Of a stretch of DNA of 64,000 nt, positions 44,406 to 52,274 are shown one piece after another (the first letter of the stretch is position 1; the number at the start of each line of letters is the position of its first letter). Made by a program: the position numbers and the translations under genes. The stretch is taken from positions 124,001 through 188,000 of the forward strand of contig BQXR01000003.1 in the NCBI GenBank assembly GCA_033238645.1. The letters run 5' to 3'. The notes under the pieces were generated by a model. It had not been told where the DNA came from. It worked only from the letters and a program-made list of their open reading frames with translations, and did not search any database. The DNA is from Thiomicrorhabdus sp033238645. GTDB taxonomy: Bacteria; Pseudomonadota; Gammaproteobacteria; Thiomicrospirales; Thiomicrospiraceae.

Positions 44406-45269
44406 ATGAAGCCTTTTGAGAAAGGGATTTATCTCCTGCCAAACTTAATGACGACTGCTGCGCTATTTGCAGGGTTTTATGCCGTAATTGCAGGTATACA
44501 AGGGCAGTTTGAGATGGGGGCAATAGCCATCTTATTGGCGATGATTTTAGATGGTTTAGATGGCCGTATTGCTCGAATGACAAACTCTTGCAGTGCATTT
44601 GGTGCTGAGTACGATAGCCTGTCCGATATGATCTCTTTTGGTTTAGCGCCTTCTTTACTGATCTATCAGTGGGCTCTACATGACTTTGGCAAACTAGGTT
44701 GGCTGATTGCTTTTGTTTATACGGTAGCAGCAGCACTGAGACTGGCGCGTTTTAATACACAGGTTGGTATTGCAGATAAACGTTATTTTCAAGGTCTACC
44801 AAGTCCAGCAGCGGCAGCAGTTTTAGCCAGCCTTATCTGGGTGGTAGAAAGTAACCAACTTAATACAGGGTTTGAAGCCGTTGCTGCGCTTGTATTGACT
44901 GGATTTACAGGCGTTATGATGGTGAGTAATGTACGTTTTAGCTCATTTAAAGAGATCAATTTAAAGGATAAGGTACCTTTTGTAACACTATTGGTCATTG
45001 TGTTGGTCTTTGTCATTATTACGTTAGAACCAGCAGTTTTACTCTTTGTTATTTTTATGGGTTACGCTTTTTCTGGCCCTGTAGTGACTTTGGTCACCCT
45101 AAAGAAAACACGTGCGATGCGCCAGCAGCAGAGAGATGAAGAGGCGCGTGAGAAATCACAGGCCACTGAATCAGAATCAAGTGAATCAAATGAGAAGAAT
45201 AGTACAGCAGAAAGTAACGTATCAGAATCACTAGAAACAGCTAAACCCAATGACGGAGATAAGGCATGA
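44406..45269 (+). CDS. pssA: CDP-diacylglycerol--serine O-phosphatidyltransferase PssA
   Basis: Makes phosphatidylserine, the precursor of phosphatidylethanolamine. The 287-residue membrane protein has several hydrophobic helices and the CDP-alcohol phosphotransferase signature DGLDGRIARMTNSCSAFGAEYDSLSD (DG-AR-G-D-D pattern, near 49-72, the motif split here as DGLDGRIAR and GAEYDSLSD). This is the integral type II enzyme found with leuA and ilvC in many bacteria. A Ser/Glu-rich tail after residue 230 is probably disordered. Its last bases overlap the leuA start (ATGA). Confidence 0.93.
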   Translation: MKPFEKGIYLLPNLMTTAALFAGFYAVIAGIQGQFEMGAIAILLAMILDGLDGRIARMTNSCSAFGAEYDSLSDMISFGLAPSLLIYQWALHDFGKLGWLIAFVYTVAAALRLARFNTQVGIADKRYFQGLPSPAAAAVLASLIWVVESNQLNTGFEAVAALVLTGFTGVMMVSNVRFSSFKEINLKDKVPFVTLLVIVLVFVIITLEPAVLLFVIFMGYAFSGPVVTLVTLKKTRAMRQQQRDEEAREKSQATESESSESNEKNSTAESNVSESLETAKPNDGDKA

Positions 45270-46810
45270 AAGATCATTTAGTTATATTTGATACCACTTT
45301 GCGAGACGGTGAGCAGAGCCCTGGTGCCTCTATGACCAAAGAAGAGAAGGTCCGCATTGCCAAGCAGTTGGATAAATTAAGAGTTGATGTTATTGAGTCG
45401 GGTTTCCCTGCCGCTAGCCAAGGAGACTTTGAATCGGTTCAGGCTGTCGCATCCGTTGTTAAAGATAGTATTGTTTGTGGGTTGGCTCGTGCAGTAGAGA
45501 ACGATATCGTTCGAGCAGGAGAAGCGATTAAACCTGCCAATGCAGGACGAATTCATACCTTTATAGCCACCTCTCCAATCCATATGGAAAAGAAACTGCG
45601 CATGACGCCGGATGAAGTCGTTGAACGTGCAGTCTGGGCGGTTAAAAGAGCGCGTGACTTTACGGATGATGTTGAATTCTCACCAGAAGATGCTGGTCGT
45701 TCAGAGCTAGATTTTTTATGTCGTGTGATTGAAGCAGCCATTGATGCGGGCGCTACCACGATTAATATTCCTGATACGGTCGGTTACAACGTGCCGAATC
45801 AGTTTGGTCAGCTATTTAAAGACCTAATCGAGCGAATTCCTAACTCGGATAAAGCGATCTTTTCAGCGCACTGTCATAACGATCTAGGTTTGGCAGCCGC
45901 CAACTCTTTAGCCGCGGTGCGTAATGGCGCACGTCAGGTAGAATGTACTATTAACGGTCTTGGTGAAAGAGCGGGCAATACTGCATTAGAAGAGGTTGTT
46001 ATGGCAATTAAAACGCGCCAGGATATTTTTGATGTTGATAGTCGTATTAATACACAAGAGATTTTAGCAACATCACGCCTCGTCTCAAACATTACAGGTT
46101 TTGCAGTACAGCCAAATAAAGCGATTGTCGGTGCAAATGCATTTGCGCATGAGTCAGGTATTCACCAAGATGGTGTTCTTAAGCATCGTGAGACTTATGA
46201 AATTATGCGTGCCGAAGATATTGGCTGGAGCACTAATAAGATGGTGATGGGCAAACACTCTGGGCGCAATGCATTTAAAACACGTCTTGAGGAGCTCGGG
46301 GTTGATTTTGAAACTGAGCAAGAGCTAAATGATGCTTTTGTGCGTTTTAAAGAGTTAGCAGATCTCAAACACGAAATTTTTGATGAAGACTTACAGTCTC
46401 TTGTGACTGATAACAATAATCAACGTGTTGAAAATGAGATCTACCGTTTAGTCTCTCTAAAGGCGGCAACGGAGACAGGCGAACTTTGTCAGGCGGAAGT
46501 TACTTTGTGGGTTAAGGGTGAAGAGCTAAGTGCGGTTTCTGACGGTGCAGGGGTTGTTGATGCAACCTTCAAAGCGATTGAGTCTTTAGTCGGATCAGGC
46601 GCAACATTAGAGTTGTACACTGTCAGCAATGTCACAAATGGTACGGACGCTTTGGGTAAAACCACTGTGCGCTTAGAAAAAGGTGGGCGTATTGTGAATG
46701 GCCAAGGTTCTGATACTGATATTGTTTTAGCGTCTGCGAAGGCTTATGTTAATGCATTGAATAAGATTGTAGACAGTAGCGCTAAAGCACATCCACAAGC
46801 AGCAGTTTAA
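45266..46810 (+). CDS. leuA: 2-isopropylmalate synthase LeuA
   Basis: First committed enzyme of leucine synthesis, condensing acetyl-CoA with 2-oxoisovalerate. The 514-residue protein has DTTLRDGEQSPGASM (metal and catalytic residues, near 9), SAHCHNDLGLAAANS (near 200), GANAFAHESGIHQDG (near 290) and a C-terminal LeuA regulatory domain that binds leucine for feedback inhibition. Overlaps pssA by four bases, so translation is coupled. No leader peptide precedes it. Confidence 0.97.
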   Translation: MKDHLVIFDTTLRDGEQSPGASMTKEEKVRIAKQLDKLRVDVIESGFPAASQGDFESVQAVASVVKDSIVCGLARAVENDIVRAGEAIKPANAGRIHTFIATSPIHMEKKLRMTPDEVVERAVWAVKRARDFTDDVEFSPEDAGRSELDFLCRVIEAAIDAGATTINIPDTVGYNVPNQFGQLFKDLIERIPNSDKAIFSAHCHNDLGLAAANSLAAVRNGARQVECTINGLGERAGNTALEEVVMAIKTRQDIFDVDSRINTQEILATSRLVSNITGFAVQPNKAIVGANAFAHESGIHQDGVLKHRETYEIMRAEDIGWSTNKMVMGKHSGRNAFKTRLEELGVDFETEQELNDAFVRFKELADLKHEIFDEDLQSLVTDNNNQRVENEIYRLVSLKAATETGELCQAEVTLWVKGEELSAVSDGAGVVDATFKAIESLVGSGATLELYTVSNVTNGTDALGKTTVRLEKGGRIVNGQGSDTDIVLASAKAYVNALNKIVDSSAKAHPQAAV

Positions 46811-46862
46811 AGACTGAAGCGTAAAATTATCTAGCGGTCTACTATCTGTAGGCTGTTTCAAT

Positions 46863-46890
46863 AAGACCTTGGCTTTTGCTGAGGTCTTTT
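46863..46890 (+). terminator. Terminator after leuA
   Basis: AAGACCT (46863-46869) pairs with AGGTCTT (46882-46888), with further inner pairing, and ends in a TTTT. Confidence 0.75.
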
Positions 46891-46911
46891 AATATGGGAT
46901 GGCTGAAGTTC

Positions 46912-47706
46912 ATGTCTAAAACTCGTTTTTCATCTGCATTGTTTGAGCAGATCGGTGGTGTTAACTGGCAGGCTAGAACGGATATAGAGTTCTCTCTGCC
47001 GCAGCAAGTACCGTTGGATGTATCTTTAGAGCCAGTGCTTAATGAGGCACTTGATCAAGTTTCTAATCGAACTTTAAATCAAGCTGAAGCTCAGAGTGAG
47101 GTAGGTGCAGGTTCTCTAGATCTAGTTTCGGGCTCAATTTCAGATCCATCTCATGATTTAACCACAAGCCACTCTATAGAGATCAAAGCAGTTTCTGAAG
47201 AAGCTTTTGAAGTTAATATCGTTGCAGAGACTAGTCTATTGACCCCCCCTGCTCAAAAAGATGTTGTACCTTCTGGGAGAGAGCCGGAGGTTGTTATTCA
47301 GGAACCATCTGCTGAATATAAGACCTCTCAAGTAACTTCGTCTGAAGAGTTAGTTAGTGTCGTTGTTCTTGGCTCGGGTTTAGATTCGGTTTGGCAGAAT
47401 GAAGAGAATATTGCTTGGTTACTTTGGCAGAATATTATGCATGCTTTTAATTGGGGTGAATCGAGTGTGGTATTTTTTGATACCGCTAACTTAGTTTCTG
47501 AGGATATGGTCTTTGAGACGATGGAAGAAATTATTGAATTAGGTGTTGAGCAGGTTTTTACCATGGATGAGGAGCACCTTATCTCAGAGCAGTTACAAGA
47601 GGGGGTGCAAGTTATTAGTGTACCTGATCTAGAGTCTATGCTCTCTGATCCATACGCCAAACAGTCTTTTTATCAGTCTGTTATGATGTCGAGCACACTC
47701 AATTAG
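46912..47706 (+). CDS. HolD-like protein (putative DNA polymerase III psi subunit) with a long linker
   Basis: About 264 residues from ATG 46912; an in-frame ATG at 46894 is also possible. The N-terminus LFEQIGGVNWQAR resembles the peptide by which HolD binds, and the C-terminal domain (near 150-264: VVFFDTANLVS, then VQVISVPDLESMLSDPYAKQSFYQSV) matches the general pattern of the HolD fold. In E. coli holD precedes rimI, exactly as here. E. coli HolD has only 137 residues; the excess is a Ser/Glu/Asp-rich, probably disordered middle (near 35-145). The identification is from motif pattern and synteny, not from strong similarity. Confidence 0.6.
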   Translation: MSKTRFSSALFEQIGGVNWQARTDIEFSLPQQVPLDVSLEPVLNEALDQVSNRTLNQAEAQSEVGAGSLDLVSGSISDPSHDLTTSHSIEIKAVSEEAFEVNIVAETSLLTPPAQKDVVPSGREPEVVIQEPSAEYKTSQVTSSEELVSVVVLGSGLDSVWQNEENIAWLLWQNIMHAFNWGESSVVFFDTANLVSEDMVFETMEEIIELGVEQVFTMDEEHLISEQLQEGVQVISVPDLESMLSDPYAKQSFYQSVMMSSTLN

Positions 47707-47746
47707 ATGCGGTTATTTTATCGTTTTATATTGTTAGGACTCGTCA

Positions 47747-48229
47747 TTGTCATCTTTTAGTTATCTACAAAATATGCAAGATTCTGATATCCCTTGGGTG
47801 TTGGCGGTGGAGCAGCGTGCATATGATTTTCCTTGGACGCAGAAGGGGTTTGAAAATAGTATTGAGCAGGGGCTTAATTATCTTTTTCAGAGTTCAGAAG
47901 GCCTCTGTTTGGGCTACTGTTGTATCTTGCCTGTACTAGATGAAGCACACGTTTTGAATATCTGTGTTGCCCCAGAATTTCAGGGAGGGGGGGTCGCCAG
48001 GGCTGCTTTCAATAAAATTGTTGAGAAGTTGCAGGAAAATGATTATCGAATTATTTTATTAGAGGTTCGTGAGTCTAATGAACCTGCTGCAAAGTTATAT
48101 GAGTCATTAGGGTTTTCTAGAGATGGTGTCCGTAAAGGCTACTATCGTGCGAATGTTTGGGATGAGGTCTTGATGGAGTTGGTTGAGGTGCGCGAAGACG
48201 CAATCTTAATGTCATTTTCGTTAGCGTGA
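47747..48229 (+). CDS. rimI: Ribosomal-protein-alanine N-acetyltransferase RimI
   Basis: GNAT enzyme that acetylates the N-terminus of ribosomal protein S18. The 160 residues include the acetyl-CoA-binding VAPEFQGGGVARA (near 79; normally Q/RxxGxG/A), the RESNEPAAKLYESLGF motif and YYRANVWDEVLM. The start is TTG with AGGA eight bases before it. Follows the HolD-like gene as in E. coli. A G7 run in the gene encodes part of the cofactor loop. Confidence 0.93.
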   Translation: MSSFSYLQNMQDSDIPWVLAVEQRAYDFPWTQKGFENSIEQGLNYLFQSSEGLCLGYCCILPVLDEAHVLNICVAPEFQGGGVARAAFNKIVEKLQENDYRIILLEVRESNEPAAKLYESLGFSRDGVRKGYYRANVWDEVLMELVEVREDAILMSFSLA

Positions 48230-48301
48230 TTTAACAGGCTAATGTGTGCAAAGGGATCTATGTTGAAGAGATGCGTGTTGAATAGGGGGGGAGTCGGCGT
48301 A

Positions 48302-48323
48302 TGCCCACAGTGGTTTGTGGGCA
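48302..48323. terminator. Hairpin between rimI and suhB (convergent)
   Basis: TGCCCACA (48302-48309) pairs perfectly with TGTGGGCA (48316-48323). No T-run on either side, so termination would be Rho-aided or weak. A G7 run lies just upstream (48285-48291). Confidence 0.5.
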
Positions 48324-48341
48324 CAACTTGCTTAGTTAGGA

Positions 48342-49160
48342 CTACTTGCGTAGTTCAATAGGTACTGTTTTTGTAATAGTTTGAGCCATCTCTTTAAACA
48401 GCTTAGGGTTAGCTGCCATAATGTTTCCGCTCTCTAGGAAGTCTTCTCCCCCTTTAAAGTCTGTTGCTAGCCCGCCAGCTTCCTTGATAATCAAAGAACC
48501 CGCCGCAATATCCCAAGGCTTTAAGTTAAACTCCCAGAAGCCATCTACACGGCCACAAGCAACGTAAGCCAAATCTAGTGCCGCAGAACCCGTTCTACGA
48601 ATACCCGAAGTTGAGATCATAAACGCTTTTAAACTTGCCATGTAACTATCGATATAACTAAAATCATGGTATGGAAAGCCTGTTGCTAGAAGTGAGTTTT
48701 CTAGGGTTTTCTGCTGGCTTACACGCAATCGTTGGTTGTTTAGAAATGCACCACGTCCACGAGATGCTGTGAACATCTCATCTCTTACGGGATCATAAAT
48801 AACGGCGTGCTGAAGTTGACCCTTCTCTCTGATGGCAATAGAGACACAGAACTGAGGGAATTGGTGTAAGAAATTAGTGGTGCCATCTAGAGGATCAATA
48901 ATCCATTCGATTTCTGAAACACCATATTTAGTCTTTTTAGCTTTTTGAACGCCACTCTCTTCCGCTAAGATTGCGTGATCAGGGTAGTATTTTTTAATAG
49001 TGGTGATAATGGTTCTTTCAGCTTCTTTGTCCACTTCACTGACATAGTCATTGATTCCCTTCTGTTCAACGTTTAATTGGTCGATACGTGAAAGGTGGTG
49101 CATAATGTTGCCGCCAGCAGCACGGGCAGCGATGGTAGCGATATTCAGTAGAGGGTGCAT
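48342..49160 (-). CDS. suhB: Inositol-1-monophosphatase SuhB
   Basis: Magnesium-dependent phosphatase that in E. coli also joins the rRNA antitermination complex. The 272 residues carry the metal-binding AEESG (near 66), WIIDPLDGTTNFLH (near 86) and PWDIAAGSLIIKEAGG (near 217) motifs. The gene is divergent from trmJ, the same arrangement as in enterobacteria. Confidence 0.96.
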   Translation of the reverse strand: MHPLLNIATIAARAAGGNIMHHLSRIDQLNVEQKGINDYVSEVDKEAERTIITTIKKYYPDHAILAEESGVQKAKKTKYGVSEIEWIIDPLDGTTNFLHQFPQFCVSIAIREKGQLQHAVIYDPVRDEMFTASRGRGAFLNNQRLRVSQQKTLENSLLATGFPYHDFSYIDSYMASLKAFMISTSGIRRTGSAALDLAYVACGRVDGFWEFNLKPWDIAAGSLIIKEAGGLATDFKGGEDFLESGNIMAANPKLFKEMAQTITKTVPIELRK

Positions 49161-49269
49161 AGTGGCCTTTGTATTTGTATAGCGTCATGCTTATTGTTGA
49201 TAACGCGGTTAGAAATGTAATAATAGCGCTATTATAGTTGAATTGAATTAGAAAGAACGGAAAGAAAGT

Positions 49270-50037
49270 ATGAATGAAGACTACACTCTCAACCCCGCCT
49301 TGGCGAATATTAGAATTGTATTAATAGAAACATCACATCCAGGTAATATTGGAGCGATTGCAAGAGCAATGAAAAACATGGGACTCAGTCAGTTGGTCTT
49401 AGTAAGCCCTAAAGAGTTCCCTAGTTCTGTGGCATCGGCAAGAGCGTCAAGTGCGGCAGATATCCTGAATGGCGCGCGCGTTGTTAATACGCTTGATGAA
49501 GCCTTGGTGGGAACCAAGTTGGTCTTTGGAGCAAGTGCACGTTTAAGAAAGGTCTCATGGCCTCAAGTAGGTGTGCGTGAAACCGCTCAAATGGCACTTG
49601 AATTAGCCGATGAAGCTGAGGTGGCTCTGGTGTTTGGCCGTGAAAATTCTGGATTAACGAATGCTGAGATGGATAAATGTCACTATCTTGCGCACATCCC
49701 ATCTAATCCAACTTACTGTTCTTTGAATATCAGTGCGGCAGTGCAAGTGTTTGCCTATGAGTGTTTAATGGCTTCGCAGATTAAGTCCGTGCAGAGTAAA
49801 AATGATCGTGCAAAGCTAGCCAGCACAGATAAGCTAGAAGGGTTTTATGATCACTTGTTTCAAACGCTGCAAGATATTGAGTTTTTAGACCCTAATAAAA
49901 ATGCCCGTTTTATGCGTCGTATGCGTCGTATGTTTAATCGAACAGAGTTAGATGTTAAAGAAATTGATATCCTGAGAGGGATCTTGTCAGCAGCACAAAG
50001 AAAAGCTGAAATGGCAGGGAAAAATAAAGATGTTTAA
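49270..50037 (+). CDS. trmJ: tRNA (cytidine/uridine-2'-O-)-methyltransferase TrmJ
   Basis: SPOUT-fold enzyme that 2'-O-methylates residue 32 of several tRNAs. The 255 residues begin with IRIVLIETSHPGNIGAIARAMKNMG and carry the AdoMet-knot motifs VFGRENSGLTNAE (near 118) and HIPSNPTYCSLNISAAVQV (near 144). A basic C-terminal helix, RFMRRMRRMFNR, follows. It overlaps the cysE start by eight bases. The order suhB/trmJ-(cysE)-iscR is conserved in gammaproteobacteria. Confidence 0.96.
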   Translation: MNEDYTLNPALANIRIVLIETSHPGNIGAIARAMKNMGLSQLVLVSPKEFPSSVASARASSAADILNGARVVNTLDEALVGTKLVFGASARLRKVSWPQVGVRETAQMALELADEAEVALVFGRENSGLTNAEMDKCHYLAHIPSNPTYCSLNISAAVQVFAYECLMASQIKSVQSKNDRAKLASTDKLEGFYDHLFQTLQDIEFLDPNKNARFMRRMRRMFNRTELDVKEIDILRGILSAAQRKAEMAGKNKDV

Positions 50038-50818
50038 AAGGTTAAGATCTGATATTCGTTGTGTCTTTGATCGTGATCCAGCGGCTCGTAATACATTTGA
50101 GGTACTGACAACCTATCCAGGTCTGCATGCTCTTTTATGGTATAGAGTCGGGCACTCATTATGGGGTATGAAGTTAAAGTGGTTAGCTCGATTTATCTCA
50201 ACTATTGCAAGGCTGTTTACTGGGATTGAGATCCACCCAGCGGCAAAGATCGGTGAACGTCTCTTTATTGATCATGGTATGGGCGTGGTGATTGGTGAAA
50301 CGGCCGAGATTGGTAATGATTGTACGCTTTACCACGGAGTTACCCTTGGTGGAACTTCATGGCAGAAAGGTAAGCGTCATCCAACTCTGGGTGATGGCGT
50401 TGTGGTGGGTGCGGGTGCAAAAGTACTTGGGCCGATTGAGGTTGGTGATAATGCACGTATAGGCTCTAATGCGGTTGTGGTAAAGGATGTCGCATCGGGT
50501 AAAACAGTTGTTGGTATCCCTGGTCGTGAGGTTGAGCAGAAGGACAAAGACCTGGATACTCGACGAGCTAAAATGGCTGAGAAAATTGGCTTTGATGCTT
50601 ATGGGGTTGGCCAAGAGATGGCCGATCCTGTCGAAAAAGCTATCTATGGTTTGCTTGATCATATTCAGGCTCAGGATGAGAAGTTAGAAAAAATTGCTGA
50701 CGAATTAGCAAAGTTAGGTGGAGAGTCAATTGATATGAGTCTGCCTAAGCTTGATGGTGTAGTGATGGAGCCAGATGATCCAGTTCAAGCGGCACATTTG
50801 AAGCAGAGTGATATTTAG
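50030..50818 (+). CDS. cysE: Serine O-acetyltransferase CysE
   Basis: Makes O-acetylserine for cysteine synthesis. The 262-residue protein has the N-terminal helical domain and a left-handed beta helix with hexapeptide repeats (IHPAAKIGERLFIDHGMGVVIGE, then GVTLGG, KRHPTLGDGVVVGAGAK, GDNARIGSNAVV). Residues 185-262 form an extra helical, acidic tail beyond the usual C-terminal feedback region. The gene lies between trmJ and iscR, linking cysteine supply (the substrate of SufS) to Fe-S control. Confidence 0.95.
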   Translation: MFKRLRSDIRCVFDRDPAARNTFEVLTTYPGLHALLWYRVGHSLWGMKLKWLARFISTIARLFTGIEIHPAAKIGERLFIDHGMGVVIGETAEIGNDCTLYHGVTLGGTSWQKGKRHPTLGDGVVVGAGAKVLGPIEVGDNARIGSNAVVVKDVASGKTVVGIPGREVEQKDKDLDTRRAKMAEKIGFDAYGVGQEMADPVEKAIYGLLDHIQAQDEKLEKIADELAKLGGESIDMSLPKLDGVVMEPDDPVQAAHLKQSDI

Positions 50819-50869
50819 TTTGTAATTGAACCGGATATTACACATAGTTAATGCTAAAAAGGGTGAATA

Positions 50870-50902
50870 ATACTTGAGTTAATTAGTGGGTTATTATAAA
50901 AT
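50870..50902 (+). promoter_or_regulatory. iscR promoter with candidate IscR operator
   Basis: TTGAGT (50874-50879), a 17-base spacer and TAAAAT (50897-50902) form the promoter. The segment 50870-50894, beginning ATACTTGAGTTAATTAG and ending TGGGTTAT, matches the E. coli type-1 IscR consensus, as I recall it, at about 21 of 25 positions, which suggests autorepression. The reverse complement shares ATAACCCACTAA with the sufB promoter. Confidence 0.65.
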
Positions 50903-50937
50903 CTTCGACATATTTTAAATTAGCTAGGCTTGTGAAC

Positions 50938-51381
50938 ATGAAATTAACCTCAAAAGGGCGTTATGCGGTTACCGCAATGATTGATATTGCACTAAATCAG
51001 GATAAAGGTGCGATCACTTTATCTTTGATATCTGAACGTCAAGGCATCTCTCTCTCTTATTTAGAACAGCTATTTTCTAAGTTAAAGAAAGCTGGATTGG
51101 TCTCAAGTGCTAGAGGACCAGGCGGGGGTTATCGTTTAAGTCGTCAGGCTTCTGAAATCTCTGTTGGTCATATTATTAATGCGGTTGATGAATCGGTTGA
51201 TGCGCGTAAATGTGAAGGTAAAGTGAATTGTCATGGTGGTGAGCGTTGTTTATCTCATCATTTATGGACTGGCTTAAGTGGTATGATTGCATCCTTTTTA
51301 GAAGATATTACGCTACAGACCCTTGTTGATAACAAGGATAATGTATGCAAAGATGAGACAAAAGAGATCTCTTTTAGTTAA
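50938..51381 (+). CDS. iscR: Fe-S cluster regulator IscR
   Basis: Rrf2-family winged-helix regulator holding a [2Fe-2S] cluster; in E. coli the holo form represses isc genes and the apo form activates suf. The 147 residues start with MKLTSKGRYAVTAMIDIAL (ATG 50938; a GTG two codons earlier is less likely), and the cluster ligands are in CEGKVNCHGGERCLSHH with the exact C-x5-C-x5-C-x2-H spacing of E. coli IscR. It is followed directly by iscA; iscS, iscU, hscB, hscA and fdx are missing from between and after. Confidence 0.96.
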   Translation: MKLTSKGRYAVTAMIDIALNQDKGAITLSLISERQGISLSYLEQLFSKLKKAGLVSSARGPGGGYRLSRQASEISVGHIINAVDESVDARKCEGKVNCHGGERCLSHHLWTGLSGMIASFLEDITLQTLVDNKDNVCKDETKEISFS

Positions 51382-51406
51382 ATCTTACAAATAACAGGGT
51401 AAACGA

Positions 51407-51733
51407 ATGGCAGTAACATTAACAGAAGCCGCTTCAGAGCGCGTTAGCAAAATGCTTGAAAAGCGTGGACACGGTATTGGGTTGCGCGTATCTACCAAGG
51501 TGAGTGGTTGTGCTGGCTTCTCTTATGTTGTGGATTATGCTGATGAGGTTGCTACGGAAGATTCTGTTTTTGAAAGCTTTGGTATTCAGGTGATTGTTGA
51601 TCGTAAAAGCTTAGAAAATATTGATGGTATGGAAATTGACTACGTTCGAGAGAGTCTTTTGAATGAAGGTTTTGACTTTAAAAACCCTAAAGTAAAAGAC
51701 AGTTGTGGTTGTGGCGAGTCATTTACCGTCTAG
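51407..51733 (+). CDS. iscA: A-type Fe-S carrier IscA
   Basis: A-type carrier or iron-binding protein for Fe-S assembly. The 108 residues have the family's three cysteines in SGCAGFSY (near 36) and SCGCGESF near the C-terminus (near 101 and 103). Overall sequence and length fit IscA better than ErpA or SufA. It lies 25 bases after iscR and before a terminator at 51773. Of the isc operon only the regulator and this carrier remain here. Confidence 0.92.
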   Translation: MAVTLTEAASERVSKMLEKRGHGIGLRVSTKVSGCAGFSYVVDYADEVATEDSVFESFGIQVIVDRKSLENIDGMEIDYVRESLLNEGFDFKNPKVKDSCGCGESFTV

Positions 51734-51772
51734 CTGAAAAACCAATTTCAAGACCAAAGAGACCCGGCCAGT

Positions 51773-51795
51773 GTGCCGGGTTTTGTTTTTCTGCA
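51773..51795 (+). terminator. Terminator after iscR-iscA
   Basis: CCCGGC (51773-51778) pairs with GCCGGG (51785-51790), then TTTTGTTTTT. This ends the reduced isc operon. Confidence 0.9.
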
Positions 51796-51851
51796 GTTTT
51801 GGTTAATAGTTGTTAAAATAGTCCGACCAAATTTTTATAAGGAATACCGAC

Positions 51852-52274
51852 GTGGAACGTACATTCTCAATCATTAAGCCCGATGCAGTAAAAAGAAATT
51901 TAATAGGCCAGATTACTCAGCGATTTGAAGAGAATGGTTTGCGTGTTGTTGCCTCTAAGATGAAGCGTCTAACGCAGGGTGAAGCACAGGGCTTTTATGC
52001 TGAGCATGACGGGCGAGAGTTCTATGAAGGGCTGGTTGAGTATATGACCTCTGGGCCTATTATTGTTCAGGTGCTTGAGGGCGATGACGCCATTGTTAAG
52101 AATAGAGAAATTATGGGTTTAACAGATCCAAGTAAAGCTGAGGAAGGCTCTATTCGATCAGATTTTGCTCTGTCGCTAAGAGAGAACTCAGTGCATGGTT
52201 CAGATTCGCCAGAGAGTGCACAAAGAGAAATTGGCTATTTCTTTAATTCTAATGAGTTGTGTGATAGAGCTTAA
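51852..52274 (+). CDS. ndk: Nucleoside diphosphate kinase
   Basis: Balances nucleoside triphosphate pools through a phosphohistidine intermediate. The 140 residues begin at GTG with AAGGA eight bases upstream, then RTFSIIKPDAVKRNLIGQI, and carry the active-site histidine in NSVHGSDSPESAQREIGYFF (near 115). The stop and the rlmN start overlap (TAATG). First gene of the ndk-rlmN-rodZ-hisS-yfgM-bamB-der block typical of gammaproteobacteria. Confidence 0.97.
   Translation: MERTFSIIKPDAVKRNLIGQITQRFEENGLRVVASKMKRLTQGEAQGFYAEHDGREFYEGLVEYMTSGPIIVQVLEGDDAIVKNREIMGLTDPSKAEEGSIRSDFALSLRENSVHGSDSPESAQREIGYFFNSNELCDRA

Noticed and set aside
47243..47249. C7 run in the HolD-like gene as evidence against polarity
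   Set aside because: It is one of only two such exceptions, and is flanked by the same GAGCAG word on the - strand, so it is an inverted copy of the motif rather than a different element.
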